DNA of 64,000 nt from JBCAWW01 sp039024315 (GTDB lineage: Bacteria > Bacteroidota > Bacteroidia > J057). The notes beneath the pieces are model-generated. The model ran no database searches and had not been told where the DNA came from. It was given only the letters and a program-made list of their open reading frames with translations. Position 1 is the stretch's first letter. Every line of letters begins with the position of its first letter. The translations under genes were made by a program, and so were the position numbers. Below are positions 1-9,405 of the stretch, in pieces. Where the stretch lies: positions 1-64,000 of the forward strand of contig JBCCQN010000009.1 in the NCBI GenBank assembly GCA_039024315.1, read 5' to 3'.

Positions 1-2439
1 CATTCGGTCGATGCTTTTTAGATTAATTTCGTACCGCACGGGAGATTCTTGAAAGACCGCAAGGGCCTGTTCTAAATAAGGACGGGCCTTTTCCATTTCT
101 TTGAGCTTGAAGTAGCACTCGCCCAAAAAGTAAGCTGCCTGAGCATAATTACGATTTTCAGTGCCGTTGGTCGCTTTTCTGATTTCCAGTGATTTGGTTA
201 GGGGGGCTACCGCTGCGCGGAACGTTTCTCTCTTTAAGTTTATCTCTCCTAGCCTAGAATAATAAAAACTATGCGCATAGCTGTCTTCCCCATAAACCTT
301 ATCAAAAAGCGGTTTAAGGCTCAAGAGCTTGTTTTCAGCTTCCCGATACTTTTTCTGATACAGCATCGCGCCGACTAAGTTTTGCTGCGTCGATACATAA
401 TAAGGATGCTCCTTGGTTCCAAAGGATTTTTCTACTGCATCACTCAAATAATTATACATCAGCTCTGCAGAGTCGGCCTGTCCTATCTTGATCAAGCAGC
501 GCGCATAATTACTCATACTCGCAATCACCTCAGGGTGATGAGGCACAAATATCGCCTCCCTTTGCTTGAGAGAGGCAGCGGCATAGCTTTTCCCTTCTTC
601 ATACAAGCCTCTATCGATAGCCGTAGAGGCAAGGTAGTTTAGCGTATATGCCGTCTCGGAGTGTGGCTCTTCCAGTACTGCCCGCTTCATCTCTAAAGAC
701 AACTGAAACAAAGAGTCCGCAGCGGCATACTCTCCTCGCTTCCTGGCTGTCATACCAATCACATGGGCCACTTCGGCGAGTTCTAAGGTATCAGTGCTAT
801 GCTGATGGGTCCAAGCATAAAGGGCTTGATAAAAACTATCAGCTCTGGCAAAATCATCCTGTTCATAGGCATTATCCCCAAAACGCTGATTCATATCTGC
901 CTCTATCGAATCATTCCAATTGTCAGACGCTTTGAGCAAAGAGACGGTAAGCCCTAATAGGCTATCCGCTTGGGGTAAGTCATTGGTATAAAATAAGGTA
1001 GTAGCCCACTCCTGTAAGTTCAATACCTGATATTTCGCGGGAGGACTCTCCATAGCGTCATAGAGTTCCGCGCTAGCGGCAAACAAAGAATCAGAACGCT
1101 CATATTGTGCTTGATTGCGATACAAATAGCCCCAAAAGCTCAATAACTCTGCTTTTGCTTCTGGCGCGTCTTCGAGATATTCATTCACCTTAGGCAAGGC
1201 GCGGTTCAAAAACTCCTCCGCGCTTAGCTTTTCTCCAGGGGTTGCCTCAGGGTCTACCTCCAAGAAGGTAGTTTTCATCATCTCCAAGACTTGCCGCGTT
1301 TTCTTCGTTTCCTCCTGAGCAAGGTTTCGTTCTTTGGCCAAGCGAGAGGTATAAAAGCTAACCGTCAATATCAATAAGAGACTGGCGATCGCACTTAATA
1401 CCACTGGAATACGGTTACGCTTGAAATACAGCTTTGCCCGATAGCCAAAATCCGAACGCAATGAGATCGGTTGCTGAGCAAGGAAGGCCTCAATGTCTTC
1501 TTTCAAAGCCTCCACACTTTCGTAGCGTTGATCTAGATTCTCTTGCAAGGCTTTTTGTATGATGAGATCTAGCTCATTTTTCATCTCCCTGCGGGGAACG
1601 CTTGGCTCTGGACGTTGCGCGAAGAGTAACTCATACAAAACCACCCCTAGCGAATACACATCACTCTGGGTCGAGATATAGCCTCCCGCCAATTGCTCAG
1701 GCGAAGCATAAGCCTTGGTCAAAGCCGAAGAAGCTCCTTCTTGCGCATCTGCCTCTTGCTGCCGCACCAATCTCGAAACCCCAAAGTCCAATAGTTTGAC
1801 TTGTCCCTCTTCCGTCACCAGCATATTACCTGGCTTGAGATCTAGATGCACGATCAATTGGCGATGGGCATATTGAACCGCTGCACAGACCTGCAAAAAG
1901 AGTCCCAAGCGCTGCTTCTGATCCAAGCGTTCGCCGGAGGCGTACTCAATTAGTGAACGACCATTCACTAACTCCATGGTAAAGAATGGCTCACCTGCTT
2001 CAGAAAGCCCTCCATCATAAAGACGGGCAATGTTGGGATGCTGCAATTGGGCCAATATCCGGCGCTCCTCTTGAAACTGTGGTATCAAGCGTTCAGACAA
2101 AAAACCTTGTTGCACCACCTTAAGTGCCACTTCTCTTTGAAAATCGCCCTCTGCTCTAGCAGCCAAATAGACTGCTCCCATGCCTCCACTCGCGAGATGT
2201 TCTTTGATCTCATAGGCTCCCATGCGCTCCCCTACCCTATTTACTGATTCAGGCTTGAGACGTAAGCCCTCTTGCATAAGAGTATGAGGCTTTTCATCCA
2301 TGGCCAAAAGATCTGCCACTTCCTGCGCTAATTGCGGTTTATCGCTTGCAAGTTGTGCCAGTGCGGTCTTTTGAGCCTCTGGATCAAGGTCCATTAGACG
2401 CTCAAACCAATCTTGGATTTCGGTCCAGCGAGTATGCAT
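1..2439 (-). CDS. Ser/Thr protein kinase with transmembrane segment and C-terminal helical repeats (partial, runs off the left edge)
   Basis: The frame is open from the ATG at 2439 to base 1 (813 codons), so the C-terminus is missing. Residues 1-70 are a helical leader. A kinase domain spans about 75-320, with the glycine-rich loop at 82-90, the ATP-binding Lys at 107 (VALK), HLDLKPGN at 198-205 with catalytic Asp200, DFG at 218-220 and SPE at 246-248. The Arg of the usual HRD is Leu, so this is a non-RD kinase that probably does not need activation-loop phosphorylation (family knowledge). One transmembrane helix at about 343-364 puts the kinase in the cytoplasm and the long helical, TPR-like C-terminal part in the periplasm. 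It starts 5 bp after the stop of the ECF sigma gene, so the two are surely co-transcribed and probably work together. The substrate is unknown. Confidence 0.88.
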   Translation of the reverse strand, partial: MHTRWTEIQDWFERLMDLDPEAQKTALAQLASDKPQLAQEVADLLAMDEKPHTLMQEGLRLKPESVNRVGERMGAYEIKEHLASGGMGAVYLAARAEGDFQREVALKVVQQGFLSERLIPQFQEERRILAQLQHPNIARLYDGGLSEAGEPFFTMELVNGRSLIEYASGERLDQKQRLGLFLQVCAAVQYAHRQLIVHLDLKPGNMLVTEEGQVKLLDFGVSRLVRQQEADAQEGASSALTKAYASPEQLAGGYISTQSDVYSLGVVLYELLFAQRPEPSVPRREMKNELDLIIQKALQENLDQRYESVEALKEDIEAFLAQQPISLRSDFGYRAKLYFKRNRIPVVLSAIASLLLILTVSFYTSRLAKERNLAQEETKKTRQVLEMMKTTFLEVDPEATPGEKLSAEEFLNRALPKVNEYLEDAPEAKAELLSFWGYLYRNQAQYERSDSLFAASAELYDAMESPPAKYQVLNLQEWATTLFYTNDLPQADSLLGLTVSLLKASDNWNDSIEADMNQRFGDNAYEQDDFARADSFYQALYAWTHQHSTDTLELAEVAHVIGMTARKRGEYAAADSLFQLSLEMKRAVLEEPHSETAYTLNYLASTAIDRGLYEEGKSYAAASLKQREAIFVPHHPEVIASMSNYARCLIKIGQADSAELMYNYLSDAVEKSFGTKEHPYYVSTQQNLVGAMLYQKKYREAENKLLSLKPLFDKVYGEDSYAHSFYYSRLGEINLKRETFRAAVAPLTKSLEIRKATNGTENRNYAQAAYFLGECYFKLKEMEKARPYLEQALAVFQESPVRYEINLKSIDRM

Positions 2440-2444
2440 AGGTA

Positions 2445-2960
2445 TTAGAGTTCTCGTTTTAGTTCACGGCTCAGCCAAGCTCTGGCCAATCGCCAATCCC
2501 GACGTACGGTGGGTAAGGAAACCTTCATGATTTTGGCGATCTCTTCGTGTTTAAAGCCGCCAAAAAACCAATACTCGATGACCTTCGCCTGTCGTTCGCT
2601 TACGGTGGCAAATCGTTCGAGGGCTTCGTTGAGACTGAGGATTTCTTCCGCGGTGGTCTCATGCGAAATATCGGCCTTGGTGAGGGTGATTTTTTGAGGG
2701 TTGGAGCCGCGTTTTTGGCTGTTTTTTTCGCGGGCGTAGCTAATCAGGATGCGCCGCATAGCTTGAGCAGCCATGGCCATAAACTGATCTTCATTGACAA
2801 AAGCGCCGTTTTGCTTTTCGAGCTTCAGGTAGGCTTCATGCACCAAATCAGTGGTATGCAGCGTATGGTCTGCACGTTCGCGATAGAGCTGATTATGAGC
2901 AAGGCGTTTGAGCTGGGCATATACTTGCGGGAAGTGAGCCGAAAGATCGAAGTTCTCCAA
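2445..2960 (-). CDS. ECF-type RNA polymerase sigma factor (Sigma70_ECF / TIGR02999-like)
   Basis: This 171-residue protein has a sigma region 2 (about residues 10-80, with TTDLVHEAYLKLEKQ) and a region 4 helix-turn-helix at the C-terminus (HEEIAKIMKVSLPTVRRDW, about 135-155). It resembles the ECF subgroup found next to Ser/Thr kinases in Planctomycetes and Bacteroidota. The kinase gene follows after 5 bp in the same direction. In such pairs the kinase is thought to control the sigma factor in place of a classical anti-sigma factor; that role is inferred here from gene order only. No anti-sigma gene is seen beside it. It would recruit RNA polymerase to an unknown regulon. Confidence 0.88.
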   Translation of the reverse strand: MENFDLSAHFPQVYAQLKRLAHNQLYRERADHTLHTTDLVHEAYLKLEKQNGAFVNEDQFMAMAAQAMRRILISYAREKNSQKRGSNPQKITLTKADISHETTAEEILSLNEALERFATVSERQAKVIEYWFFGGFKHEEIAKIMKVSLPTVRRDWRLARAWLSRELKREL

Positions 2961-3070
2961 ATGGTGTCAGGAGTTTGGTTCCTATTGCTTTAAGATACGT
3001 AAAAATGCCCAGATTGCTGGTTTTAGGGCCTATTGGCTTTCAAGCTTAGTTTTAGCGCCCGATGGTTCTA

Positions 3071-3088
3071 CTGCTGCACAGAACGCTT
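3071..3088 (-). repeat. Dispersed AGCGTTC-hairpin element
   Basis: On the minus strand it reads AAGCGTTCTGTGCAGCAG: the constant AGCGTT core, then a small hairpin with CTG and CAG arms. It is an intergenic copy of the family that recurs through the window. Confidence 0.7.
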
Positions 3089-3135
3089 GTCTCAGGCATC
3101 AAGACAATAGCAATCTTTCTTTAGCAGGCAGACTG

Positions 3136-3152
3136 AGCGTTCCGCGCAGCGG
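3136..3152 (+). repeat. Dispersed AGCGTTC-hairpin element
   Basis: It reads AGCGTTCCGCGCAGCGG, with CCGC and GCGG arms. It is an intergenic copy in the opposite orientation to the one at 3071-3088. The same sequence recurs at 53810-53826. Confidence 0.75.
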
Positions 3153-3245
3153 CCCCCATACACCAGAGAAGCCTATCCCTGACTTGTGGATTTTAGCGCA
3201 CCAATGTATCTTATCAACAACAAATCACAGTAAACACAGACCCAC

Positions 3246-6200
3246 ATGAACCGTATTCTAGCGCTGGTGGCGCTAAGCCTGCTCGCATTGCCCCTCCCGG
3301 TAATGAGCCAAAACACTTACCCCTGGCAAGAAATAGATAGTCTATTAGACAATGGACTGAATCGTTCAGCGTTGGAGCTGGCCGAAACTACTTATCAATC
3401 CGCCCGAGAAGCAAAGGATCGTGAAAGTCAATTAAAGGCTTTGATGCTCATACTCCCCCAGCAAAGACAACTGAGCGAAAAGGGAGACTCGCTGGTAATC
3501 GAACGAGTTAAATTATCTTTGAAGGAGACTGAAGGTCCCACCCAGTCTATTTTGTATGTTTTATTAGCGGAGCAATACCTTAGCTATTATCGTAATAATC
3601 GTTACCGCATCCTCAATCGGACGATACGAGAACAAAGTGGTGAAGATTTTCAGACATGGGGGGCAAGAAAATTGCAGGCTACCATTGCCCAGCATTTCCA
3701 TGCCGCCTTGACTAATCAGGCAGAGCTCATAGCCACCTCAGCACGTGCCTTTCCAAGCTTGATAGACACGGTAAAAGCATCCATGATTTACCGCCCTACC
3801 CTCTTTGATGTCTTAGCGCATAGAGTATTGGATTATTACCGCCAGCCAGAATATGGCCTCAGCGAATCTCAAGGTAGTTTTCAACCTGATGCCAACCTTT
3901 TGGCTCCCGCCGAGCAATTTGTCAAACTTGCTTTGGTGAGTGCTGACAGTCTTTCACGCTCCTTTCGTTCTGTCAGGCTATATCAACAGCTCCTTCGCCT
4001 ACATGAGGGCGAAGCTGTGCCCACGATAGACTTAGAGCTCAAACGTCTCGCCTATCTAAGACAAATCCTGCCGGGAAAGGAAACCGATAGTACGGTGCTC
4101 AAACTGTATCAAGACCTGAGTGATCAATATCTGGGAGAAGCCATCGCCGGTGAAGTACAAGTAGCAATCGCGCGAATGTATTACGAGCGAGGACAAAAGT
4201 ACGATGCGTTTCAAGCGCCTGAATTGCAGTGGGAAATCAAAAGAGCTTATGATCTCTGCGAGCAGGTACAAAAAGACCACCCCAGCAGCCGTGCCTCGGC
4301 CCAAGCCGCTTCTTTACAGTCACAGATCGACTTATCTCAACTACGCTTGCAGGTGGAAGAAGTGCTATTGCCTAAAGATCCCTTTAGGGTAATGGTCCAA
4401 TATCAAAAGCTCGATAAGCTCTATCTAAGACTTTATAAAGTTGACTTTCTGGAGATTTTACCCAATAGTCAAAAAGAAACCTTCACTCAGCTCAGCAGCA
4501 GAACCCCTCTGAGAGCTTGGGAACAAGCACTCAAACAAGTAGGCGACTACCAACAGCACCGATCCGAAATCGTAGTTGAAGGACTCGCTAATGGGAGATA
4601 CATGCTAGTAGCCTCTAGTGATCCCAACTTCCAATATGATGAGCACTTAAGCCCATACACCACTTTTCAAGTTAGTGAGATCGCTTATTATTATCGCCGC
4701 GACAAAAAGGGATCGATCGTGCTCCAATTGCAAAATCGTCAGACAAGTAAGCCGCTCAAAGATGCTAGCGTTGATGTTTACAAGTATGAATACGACTACC
4801 GTAATCGAGAAGGCAGCTTCAATCAGCTCAAACGTAATCAAAAAGTAGATGCGGAAGGCCAATTGACTTTAGATACCCGAGTCAACAATCGAGACATCGT
4901 CCTGCATATCAAAGATGGAGAGGATCAATTGCAAAGCGATCAGATGTATCTCTACAATTACGGATATGAGCGGGATCGGGCAGAGGATGAGGTATTTTTC
5001 TTTATGGACCGCAAAATCTACCGCCCAGGTCAAACGATTTATTTCAAAGGCTTAGCCCTGAGAAAAAAGGATAAAGAATGGCGCATCCGAAAAAACAAAA
5101 GCTTTGAAGTCATTTTTAGAGATGTCAATGGACAAGAGATTCGTACAGAAAAGTTCAAATCTAATGAGTTTGGCACCTTCAGCGGTAGTTTTACCGCTCC
5201 GGTTGGGGTACTCACCGGCAGCATGCGTTTACATTGCAACAATTCGAGTATCAGCTTTAGGGTGGAAGAATACAAACGCCCTAAGTTTGAAGTTAAAATA
5301 GACCCATTTGAAGGAGAGTTTGTACTAGGAGACCCAGTTAGGGTTCAAGGTGAAGCTTTGGCATTCTCAGGCGTCAAACTTGATGGCGCGAAGGTAAAGT
5401 ATAGCGTTCGCCGGAATGCCCGCTTCCCTTATTTTTACAGTTGGTGGCGACCGGCTCCCAGCTCTCCCAGTAAAGAAATTAGTTCAGGAGAAGTCTTGAC
5501 GCAGGCCGATGGCAGCTTTAGCTTCGATTTTCCGGCGGAGCCCGATGTGGGTATTCGCAAGGAAGATAAGCCCATTTTTAGCTATGAGGTCAACATCAGT
5601 GTAACGGATATCACGGGAGAAACCCATGAAGCATCTACCAACGTCCAAGCAGCTTATACGAGTTTGCTGCTAGATATGCAACTGCCCGAAAAGCTTCATC
5701 CGCAAAATGAACAACTGAGTCTGCAGGTCAACAATCTCAATGGTCAGCCTGTGCCTACCAAGGTCAAACTAAAACTATATCAATTAAAAACGCCGGATCG
5801 CATTCTAAGAGAGCGATCTTGGGACAAAGTTGACTTCCCGCTTGTTGACTCTGCCGAATTTGAAAAGTTATTTCCTCACGAAGCTTATGCAGACGAAAAA
5901 GTGATGGGAAGCTGGGACAAGACTTTGGTCTGGCAAGAGGAAGTAAGCACTACCGAAAAAGCGCTGGAAAAGGCACTCCGACTTCCTCGTCCTGAAGGTG
6001 CTTTTGCCCTTGAGGCGAGCTTTTTGGACCCTAGTGGGGATTCCATTCAGTTGAGTCGTTATGCCTACGCCTTCGGCGAACGCGGCTTTCGTAAGAGCAA
6101 GCTTCCCTTATTGTTGGAGGCCTGGACGGAAGAGAACAAGGCGGAGCCCGGCGATATCGTCAAACTAAAACTAGCTACTGCCGAAAAACGCCTTTGGGTT

Positions 6201-9200
6201 CGTTATATGCTTTCTCATGGAGATGAAATCCTCCGCAATGAGATGATCATGCTCAAGGGCAATCAGCAAAAGGAAATCAACATTCCAATCAGCGAGGCGC
6301 TACGCGGCGGATTGAATTGGACGGTTTCTACCGTAAGCTACAATGAAGCTATTGTAAAAGCGGGCAATATTGACGTTCCTTGGACCAATAAGGACCTGCA
6401 ACTCTCTTGGTCCACTTTCCGCTCCAAGCTACAACCGGGGCAGCAAGAAGAATGGAGGCTCAATATTAAGGGTCCCCAAGGCGAGGCGGTCGCGGCTGAG
6501 ATGGTGGCCACTCTCTACGATGCATCCTTAGATGCTTTTGCCCCCAATACTTTTGGCCTCAGCTTGTTTCCAAAATATGGCATGTTTTGGAGCTCTTATT
6601 GGGATACAGAACAATCATTTGGCCTCAACACCGCCCAAGGTACTCGGGAAAAAGCAGAATACGAGCGCCTTCGACAATTGAGAAACGTTCCTCAAAGAGG
6701 CTATGATCGTCTGAGGATTGGTATTGGGCGTTATGGGAATTATGCTTTTGGAGTGCATGTCCCCGGATCAGCTGCCCCCAGACAAAGAGAACTCACTTTT
6801 CAAGCGGCTCCTGCGCCTGTAGCACAGGCGAGAGCACAAGCGGCCCCTGCGATGGCCTTAGAAAAGGATGTAGGACTAGATTTAGCTATTAGGGATGAAG
6901 ATCGCGTAAATACCTTTGGAGAGAGCCTAGGGGAAGACAGTTGGAGGCCTAAAAACAAGGATGATAAAAAACCTAGGACTGAGGTGAAATCAACAGCTCC
7001 CCCCATCCGCACCAACCTCCAAGAAACAGCCTTCTTCTTCCCCCAGCTTCGTACCGATAAGCAGGGAGATATCAGTCTCTCTTTCACTATGCCGGAAGCT
7101 CTGACCCGCTGGAAGTTTCTAGGACTAGCCCATACGGAGGACCTACAATCAGGCGTTCTCGGTGGAGAGACTCTGACCCAAAAAGAATTGATGGTACAAC
7201 CCAATCTACCACGATTCCTGCGGGAAGGAGATAGTCTGCGTCTTATTGCCAAGTTGAGCAATCTTTCGGAGGAGGCCCTTGCAGGGAACGCCAAACTCGA
7301 GATTTTTGACGCCCGCACTATGGCCTCTGTGCTTAGCAATTTTAGCGTTGAGCGTAGCGAACAAAGTTTTGATCTGGCGGCAACTAAAAACCAAACCCTA
7401 GCTTGGGAGGTCGTAGTGCCTGAAAACGTCCCAGCCGTCGTCATCCAAATCTCAGCCCAAAGCCAAACTTTTGGGGATGGAGAAGAAAATGTATTACCAG
7501 TACTACCCAATCGCATGCTGGTAACTGAAAGCTTACCCATGAGCATGCTCAAGTCCGGCAAAAAGACATATACCTTCAAAGGACTCGCCGCTGCGGATCA
7601 GTCCAGCACTTTGAAACATCAAAGCCTGACTTTGGAGTTTAGTTCCAATCCCGCTTGGTATGCTGTGCAATCGCTGCCTTACCTGATGGAGTTCCCTTAT
7701 GAATGTACCGAGCAAATCTTTAGCCGCCTTTACGCCAATACCTTGGCCAGCCATATTGCCAATCAAAATCCGCGCATCGAAGCGATCTACCAACAATGGC
7801 AACAAGCTGCTACCCAAGGGGATAGCCGTTCATTTATGTCCATGCTCGAACAAAACCAAGACCTCAAAACGGCTCTACTGGAAGAAACTCCTTGGGTACG
7901 CCAAGCCAACAATGAGAGTGAACGCAAAAAGCGCTTAGGTTTACTGTTTGACCTCAATCGCATCAGCCTCGAATCAGCTACGGCCAAACGCCAACTCGAA
8001 GAGAGGCAATTGCCCAATGGCGCCTTCAGTTGGTTCCCCGGTATGCGCGAGAGTCGTTACATCACTCAGTTGGTAGTTACTGGCATTGGGCATCTGCAAA
8101 AGCTTGGCGTGAGTAGCTTGGGCAATCCAGAGATCGGCAATATGACGAGTCAAGCCATACGCTACCTGGATCGCGAAATGCAAAAGGATTATGAGCGTTA
8201 CACTCGCCGTACACCCAAGGAAGATTGGAACAAATATGTACCGGGAGCGACCCAGATTCAGTATTTATATATGCGCTCTTTCTTCCCTGATATGGAACAA
8301 ACCAATGGCACCGGTCAAGCCTATGTCTTTTATTATACGCAAGCCGAAAAGTACTGGCTACAACAAAGTCGCCAGTTGCAAGGCATGCTAGCTTTGACCT
8401 TTCACAGGACCGAAAATCAAGCAGGCTCGAGGAAGATTTTAACTAGCCTCAAGGAAAATGCTTTGATAGACGAGGAACGCGGCATGTATTGGCAGGATCA
8501 GCGCAATGGCTACTATTGGTATCAAAGTGATATTGAGCGCCACGCCCTGCTGACTGAGGCTTTTTATGAAGCTGGTGGGGATCTTGCAGCGGTAGCCCAA
8601 CTCAAACTTTGGCTGCTGCAAAACAAGCGTACACACGATTGGAAATCAACCCGCGCTACAGTAGCTGCTTGTAATGCTTTATTGGCCACAGGTGCCGATT
8701 GGCTGCAAAATCAGGAATTAGTAGCCATTAGTCTGGGGGGAGAAGCGATCTCTCCGCAAACGGATGAAGCGGTCAATCTTGAAGCGGGTACCGGCTATTT
8801 TCAAAAAGCTTGGGAAGCGAACGAAATCGATGCTAGCAAAGCTTCGGTCGTCCTGCAAAAGGCGAACGAAGAACTAGCTTGGGGGGCCATGTATTGGCAG
8901 TACTTTGAACAAATGGATAAGATCAAATTTGCCTCTACTCCCCTATCGGTTACGCGCAAACTTTTCAAAGTAGAAAATACCCCAGATGGTGAAAAACTCA
9001 TGGCGACCCAAGCGTTCTCCGTAGGAGATAAGGTCAGAGTCCTACTAGAAATCAGAGCTGATCGTGCTATGGAATACGTCCATCTCAAAGATCAGCGAGC
9101 TGCTTTATTTGAACCAAAAGATGTCTTGTCTCAATACACTTGGCAAGGCGGACTCGGCTATTACCAGAGCACCCGGGACCTATCGACCAATTTCTTTTTT

Positions 9201-9350
9201 GATTATTTACCTCAGGGTACTTATGTATTGGAGTATGATCTTTATGCGACCCAGTCTGGGAACGCTTCTCAAGGGATCAGCACTTTGCAGTCCATGTATG
9301 CACCAGAGTTTAGCGCTCACTCTGAGGGCATCAGAGTAGAGGTAAAATAG
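3246..9350 (+). CDS. Alpha-2-macroglobulin family protein (large bacterial A2M)
   Basis: This 2034-residue secreted protein starts with a signal peptide (hydrophobic core at residues 4-20, cleavage near MSQ) and has no lipobox. A helical N-terminal part (about 25-400) is followed by macroglobulin-like beta domains, including an MG2-type stretch with FFFMDRKIYRPGQTIYFKG at about 578-596. The A2M domain follows, with the bait region probably in the low-complexity stretch at about 1180-1260. A thioester motif CTEQ (Cys1487, Glu1489, Gln1490) lies in YPYECTEQ-like context before the alpha-helical thioester domain. Bacterial A2Ms trap proteases; this one is much longer than the usual 1500-1800 residues. 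It stands alone, and a convergent BASS transporter follows across a shared terminator. Confidence 0.9.
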   Translation: MNRILALVALSLLALPLPVMSQNTYPWQEIDSLLDNGLNRSALELAETTYQSAREAKDRESQLKALMLILPQQRQLSEKGDSLVIERVKLSLKETEGPTQSILYVLLAEQYLSYYRNNRYRILNRTIREQSGEDFQTWGARKLQATIAQHFHAALTNQAELIATSARAFPSLIDTVKASMIYRPTLFDVLAHRVLDYYRQPEYGLSESQGSFQPDANLLAPAEQFVKLALVSADSLSRSFRSVRLYQQLLRLHEGEAVPTIDLELKRLAYLRQILPGKETDSTVLKLYQDLSDQYLGEAIAGEVQVAIARMYYERGQKYDAFQAPELQWEIKRAYDLCEQVQKDHPSSRASAQAASLQSQIDLSQLRLQVEEVLLPKDPFRVMVQYQKLDKLYLRLYKVDFLEILPNSQKETFTQLSSRTPLRAWEQALKQVGDYQQHRSEIVVEGLANGRYMLVASSDPNFQYDEHLSPYTTFQVSEIAYYYRRDKKGSIVLQLQNRQTSKPLKDASVDVYKYEYDYRNREGSFNQLKRNQKVDAEGQLTLDTRVNNRDIVLHIKDGEDQLQSDQMYLYNYGYERDRAEDEVFFFMDRKIYRPGQTIYFKGLALRKKDKEWRIRKNKSFEVIFRDVNGQEIRTEKFKSNEFGTFSGSFTAPVGVLTGSMRLHCNNSSISFRVEEYKRPKFEVKIDPFEGEFVLGDPVRVQGEALAFSGVKLDGAKVKYSVRRNARFPYFYSWWRPAPSSPSKEISSGEVLTQADGSFSFDFPAEPDVGIRKEDKPIFSYEVNISVTDITGETHEASTNVQAAYTSLLLDMQLPEKLHPQNEQLSLQVNNLNGQPVPTKVKLKLYQLKTPDRILRERSWDKVDFPLVDSAEFEKLFPHEAYADEKVMGSWDKTLVWQEEVSTTEKALEKALRLPRPEGAFALEASFLDPSGDSIQLSRYAYAFGERGFRKSKLPLLLEAWTEENKAEPGDIVKLKLATAEKRLWVRYMLSHGDEILRNEMIMLKGNQQKEINIPISEALRGGLNWTVSTVSYNEAIVKAGNIDVPWTNKDLQLSWSTFRSKLQPGQQEEWRLNIKGPQGEAVAAEMVATLYDASLDAFAPNTFGLSLFPKYGMFWSSYWDTEQSFGLNTAQGTREKAEYERLRQLRNVPQRGYDRLRIGIGRYGNYAFGVHVPGSAAPRQRELTFQAAPAPVAQARAQAAPAMALEKDVGLDLAIRDEDRVNTFGESLGEDSWRPKNKDDKKPRTEVKSTAPPIRTNLQETAFFFPQLRTDKQGDISLSFTMPEALTRWKFLGLAHTEDLQSGVLGGETLTQKELMVQPNLPRFLREGDSLRLIAKLSNLSEEALAGNAKLEIFDARTMASVLSNFSVERSEQSFDLAATKNQTLAWEVVVPENVPAVVIQISAQSQTFGDGEENVLPVLPNRMLVTESLPMSMLKSGKKTYTFKGLAAADQSSTLKHQSLTLEFSSNPAWYAVQSLPYLMEFPYECTEQIFSRLYANTLASHIANQNPRIEAIYQQWQQAATQGDSRSFMSMLEQNQDLKTALLEETPWVRQANNESERKKRLGLLFDLNRISLESATAKRQLEERQLPNGAFSWFPGMRESRYITQLVVTGIGHLQKLGVSSLGNPEIGNMTSQAIRYLDREMQKDYERYTRRTPKEDWNKYVPGATQIQYLYMRSFFPDMEQTNGTGQAYVFYYTQAEKYWLQQSRQLQGMLALTFHRTENQAGSRKILTSLKENALIDEERGMYWQDQRNGYYWYQSDIERHALLTEAFYEAGGDLAAVAQLKLWLLQNKRTHDWKSTRATVAACNALLATGADWLQNQELVAISLGGEAISPQTDEAVNLEAGTGYFQKAWEANEIDASKASVVLQKANEELAWGAMYWQYFEQMDKIKFASTPLSVTRKLFKVENTPDGEKLMATQAFSVGDKVRVLLEIRADRAMEYVHLKDQRAALFEPKDVLSQYTWQGGLGYYQSTRDLSTNFFFDYLPQGTYVLEYDLYATQSGNASQGISTLQSMYAPEFSAHSEGIRVEVK

Positions 9351-9356
9351 ATAAAG

Positions 9357-9398
9357 ACCTCCCTTTGTGATAGATGTTTTCTATTAGAGAGGGAGGAT
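9357..9398. terminator. Bidirectional rho-independent terminator
   Basis: CCTCCCT (9359-9365) pairs with AGGGAGG (9390-9396), with extra pairing GATAG/CTAT inside. It lies between the convergent stop codons at 9350 and 9406 and so probably serves both genes. Confidence 0.7.
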
Positions 9399-9405
9399 TT
9401 ATGTT

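Larger units (their letters stand above)
2961..3245. other. Divergent intergenic region between sigma/kinase operon and A2M gene
   Basis: No ORF is supported here. It must hold the divergent promoters of the sigma factor operon (minus) and the alpha-2-macroglobulin gene (plus), but I see no clear Bacteroidota promoter. It carries two copies of the dispersed AGCGTTC-hairpin element, listed separately, in opposite orientations about 50 bp apart. Confidence 0.6.

Noticed and set aside
382..935. Two plus-strand ORFs (382-642 and 648-935) within the first kilobase
   Set aside because: They are antisense to the kinase gene, whose minus-strand frame is open without a stop from 2439 to 1 and has clear motifs.
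2547..2993. 148-codon plus-strand ORF overlapping the first ECF gene
   Set aside because: It is the antisense shadow of the sigma factor, which has clear sigma region 2 and 4 motifs.
6800..7579. 259-codon minus-strand ORF inside the alpha-2-macroglobulin gene
   Set aside because: It is antisense to a well-supported domain and is rich in Ser, Arg and Leu as expected of a shadow frame.
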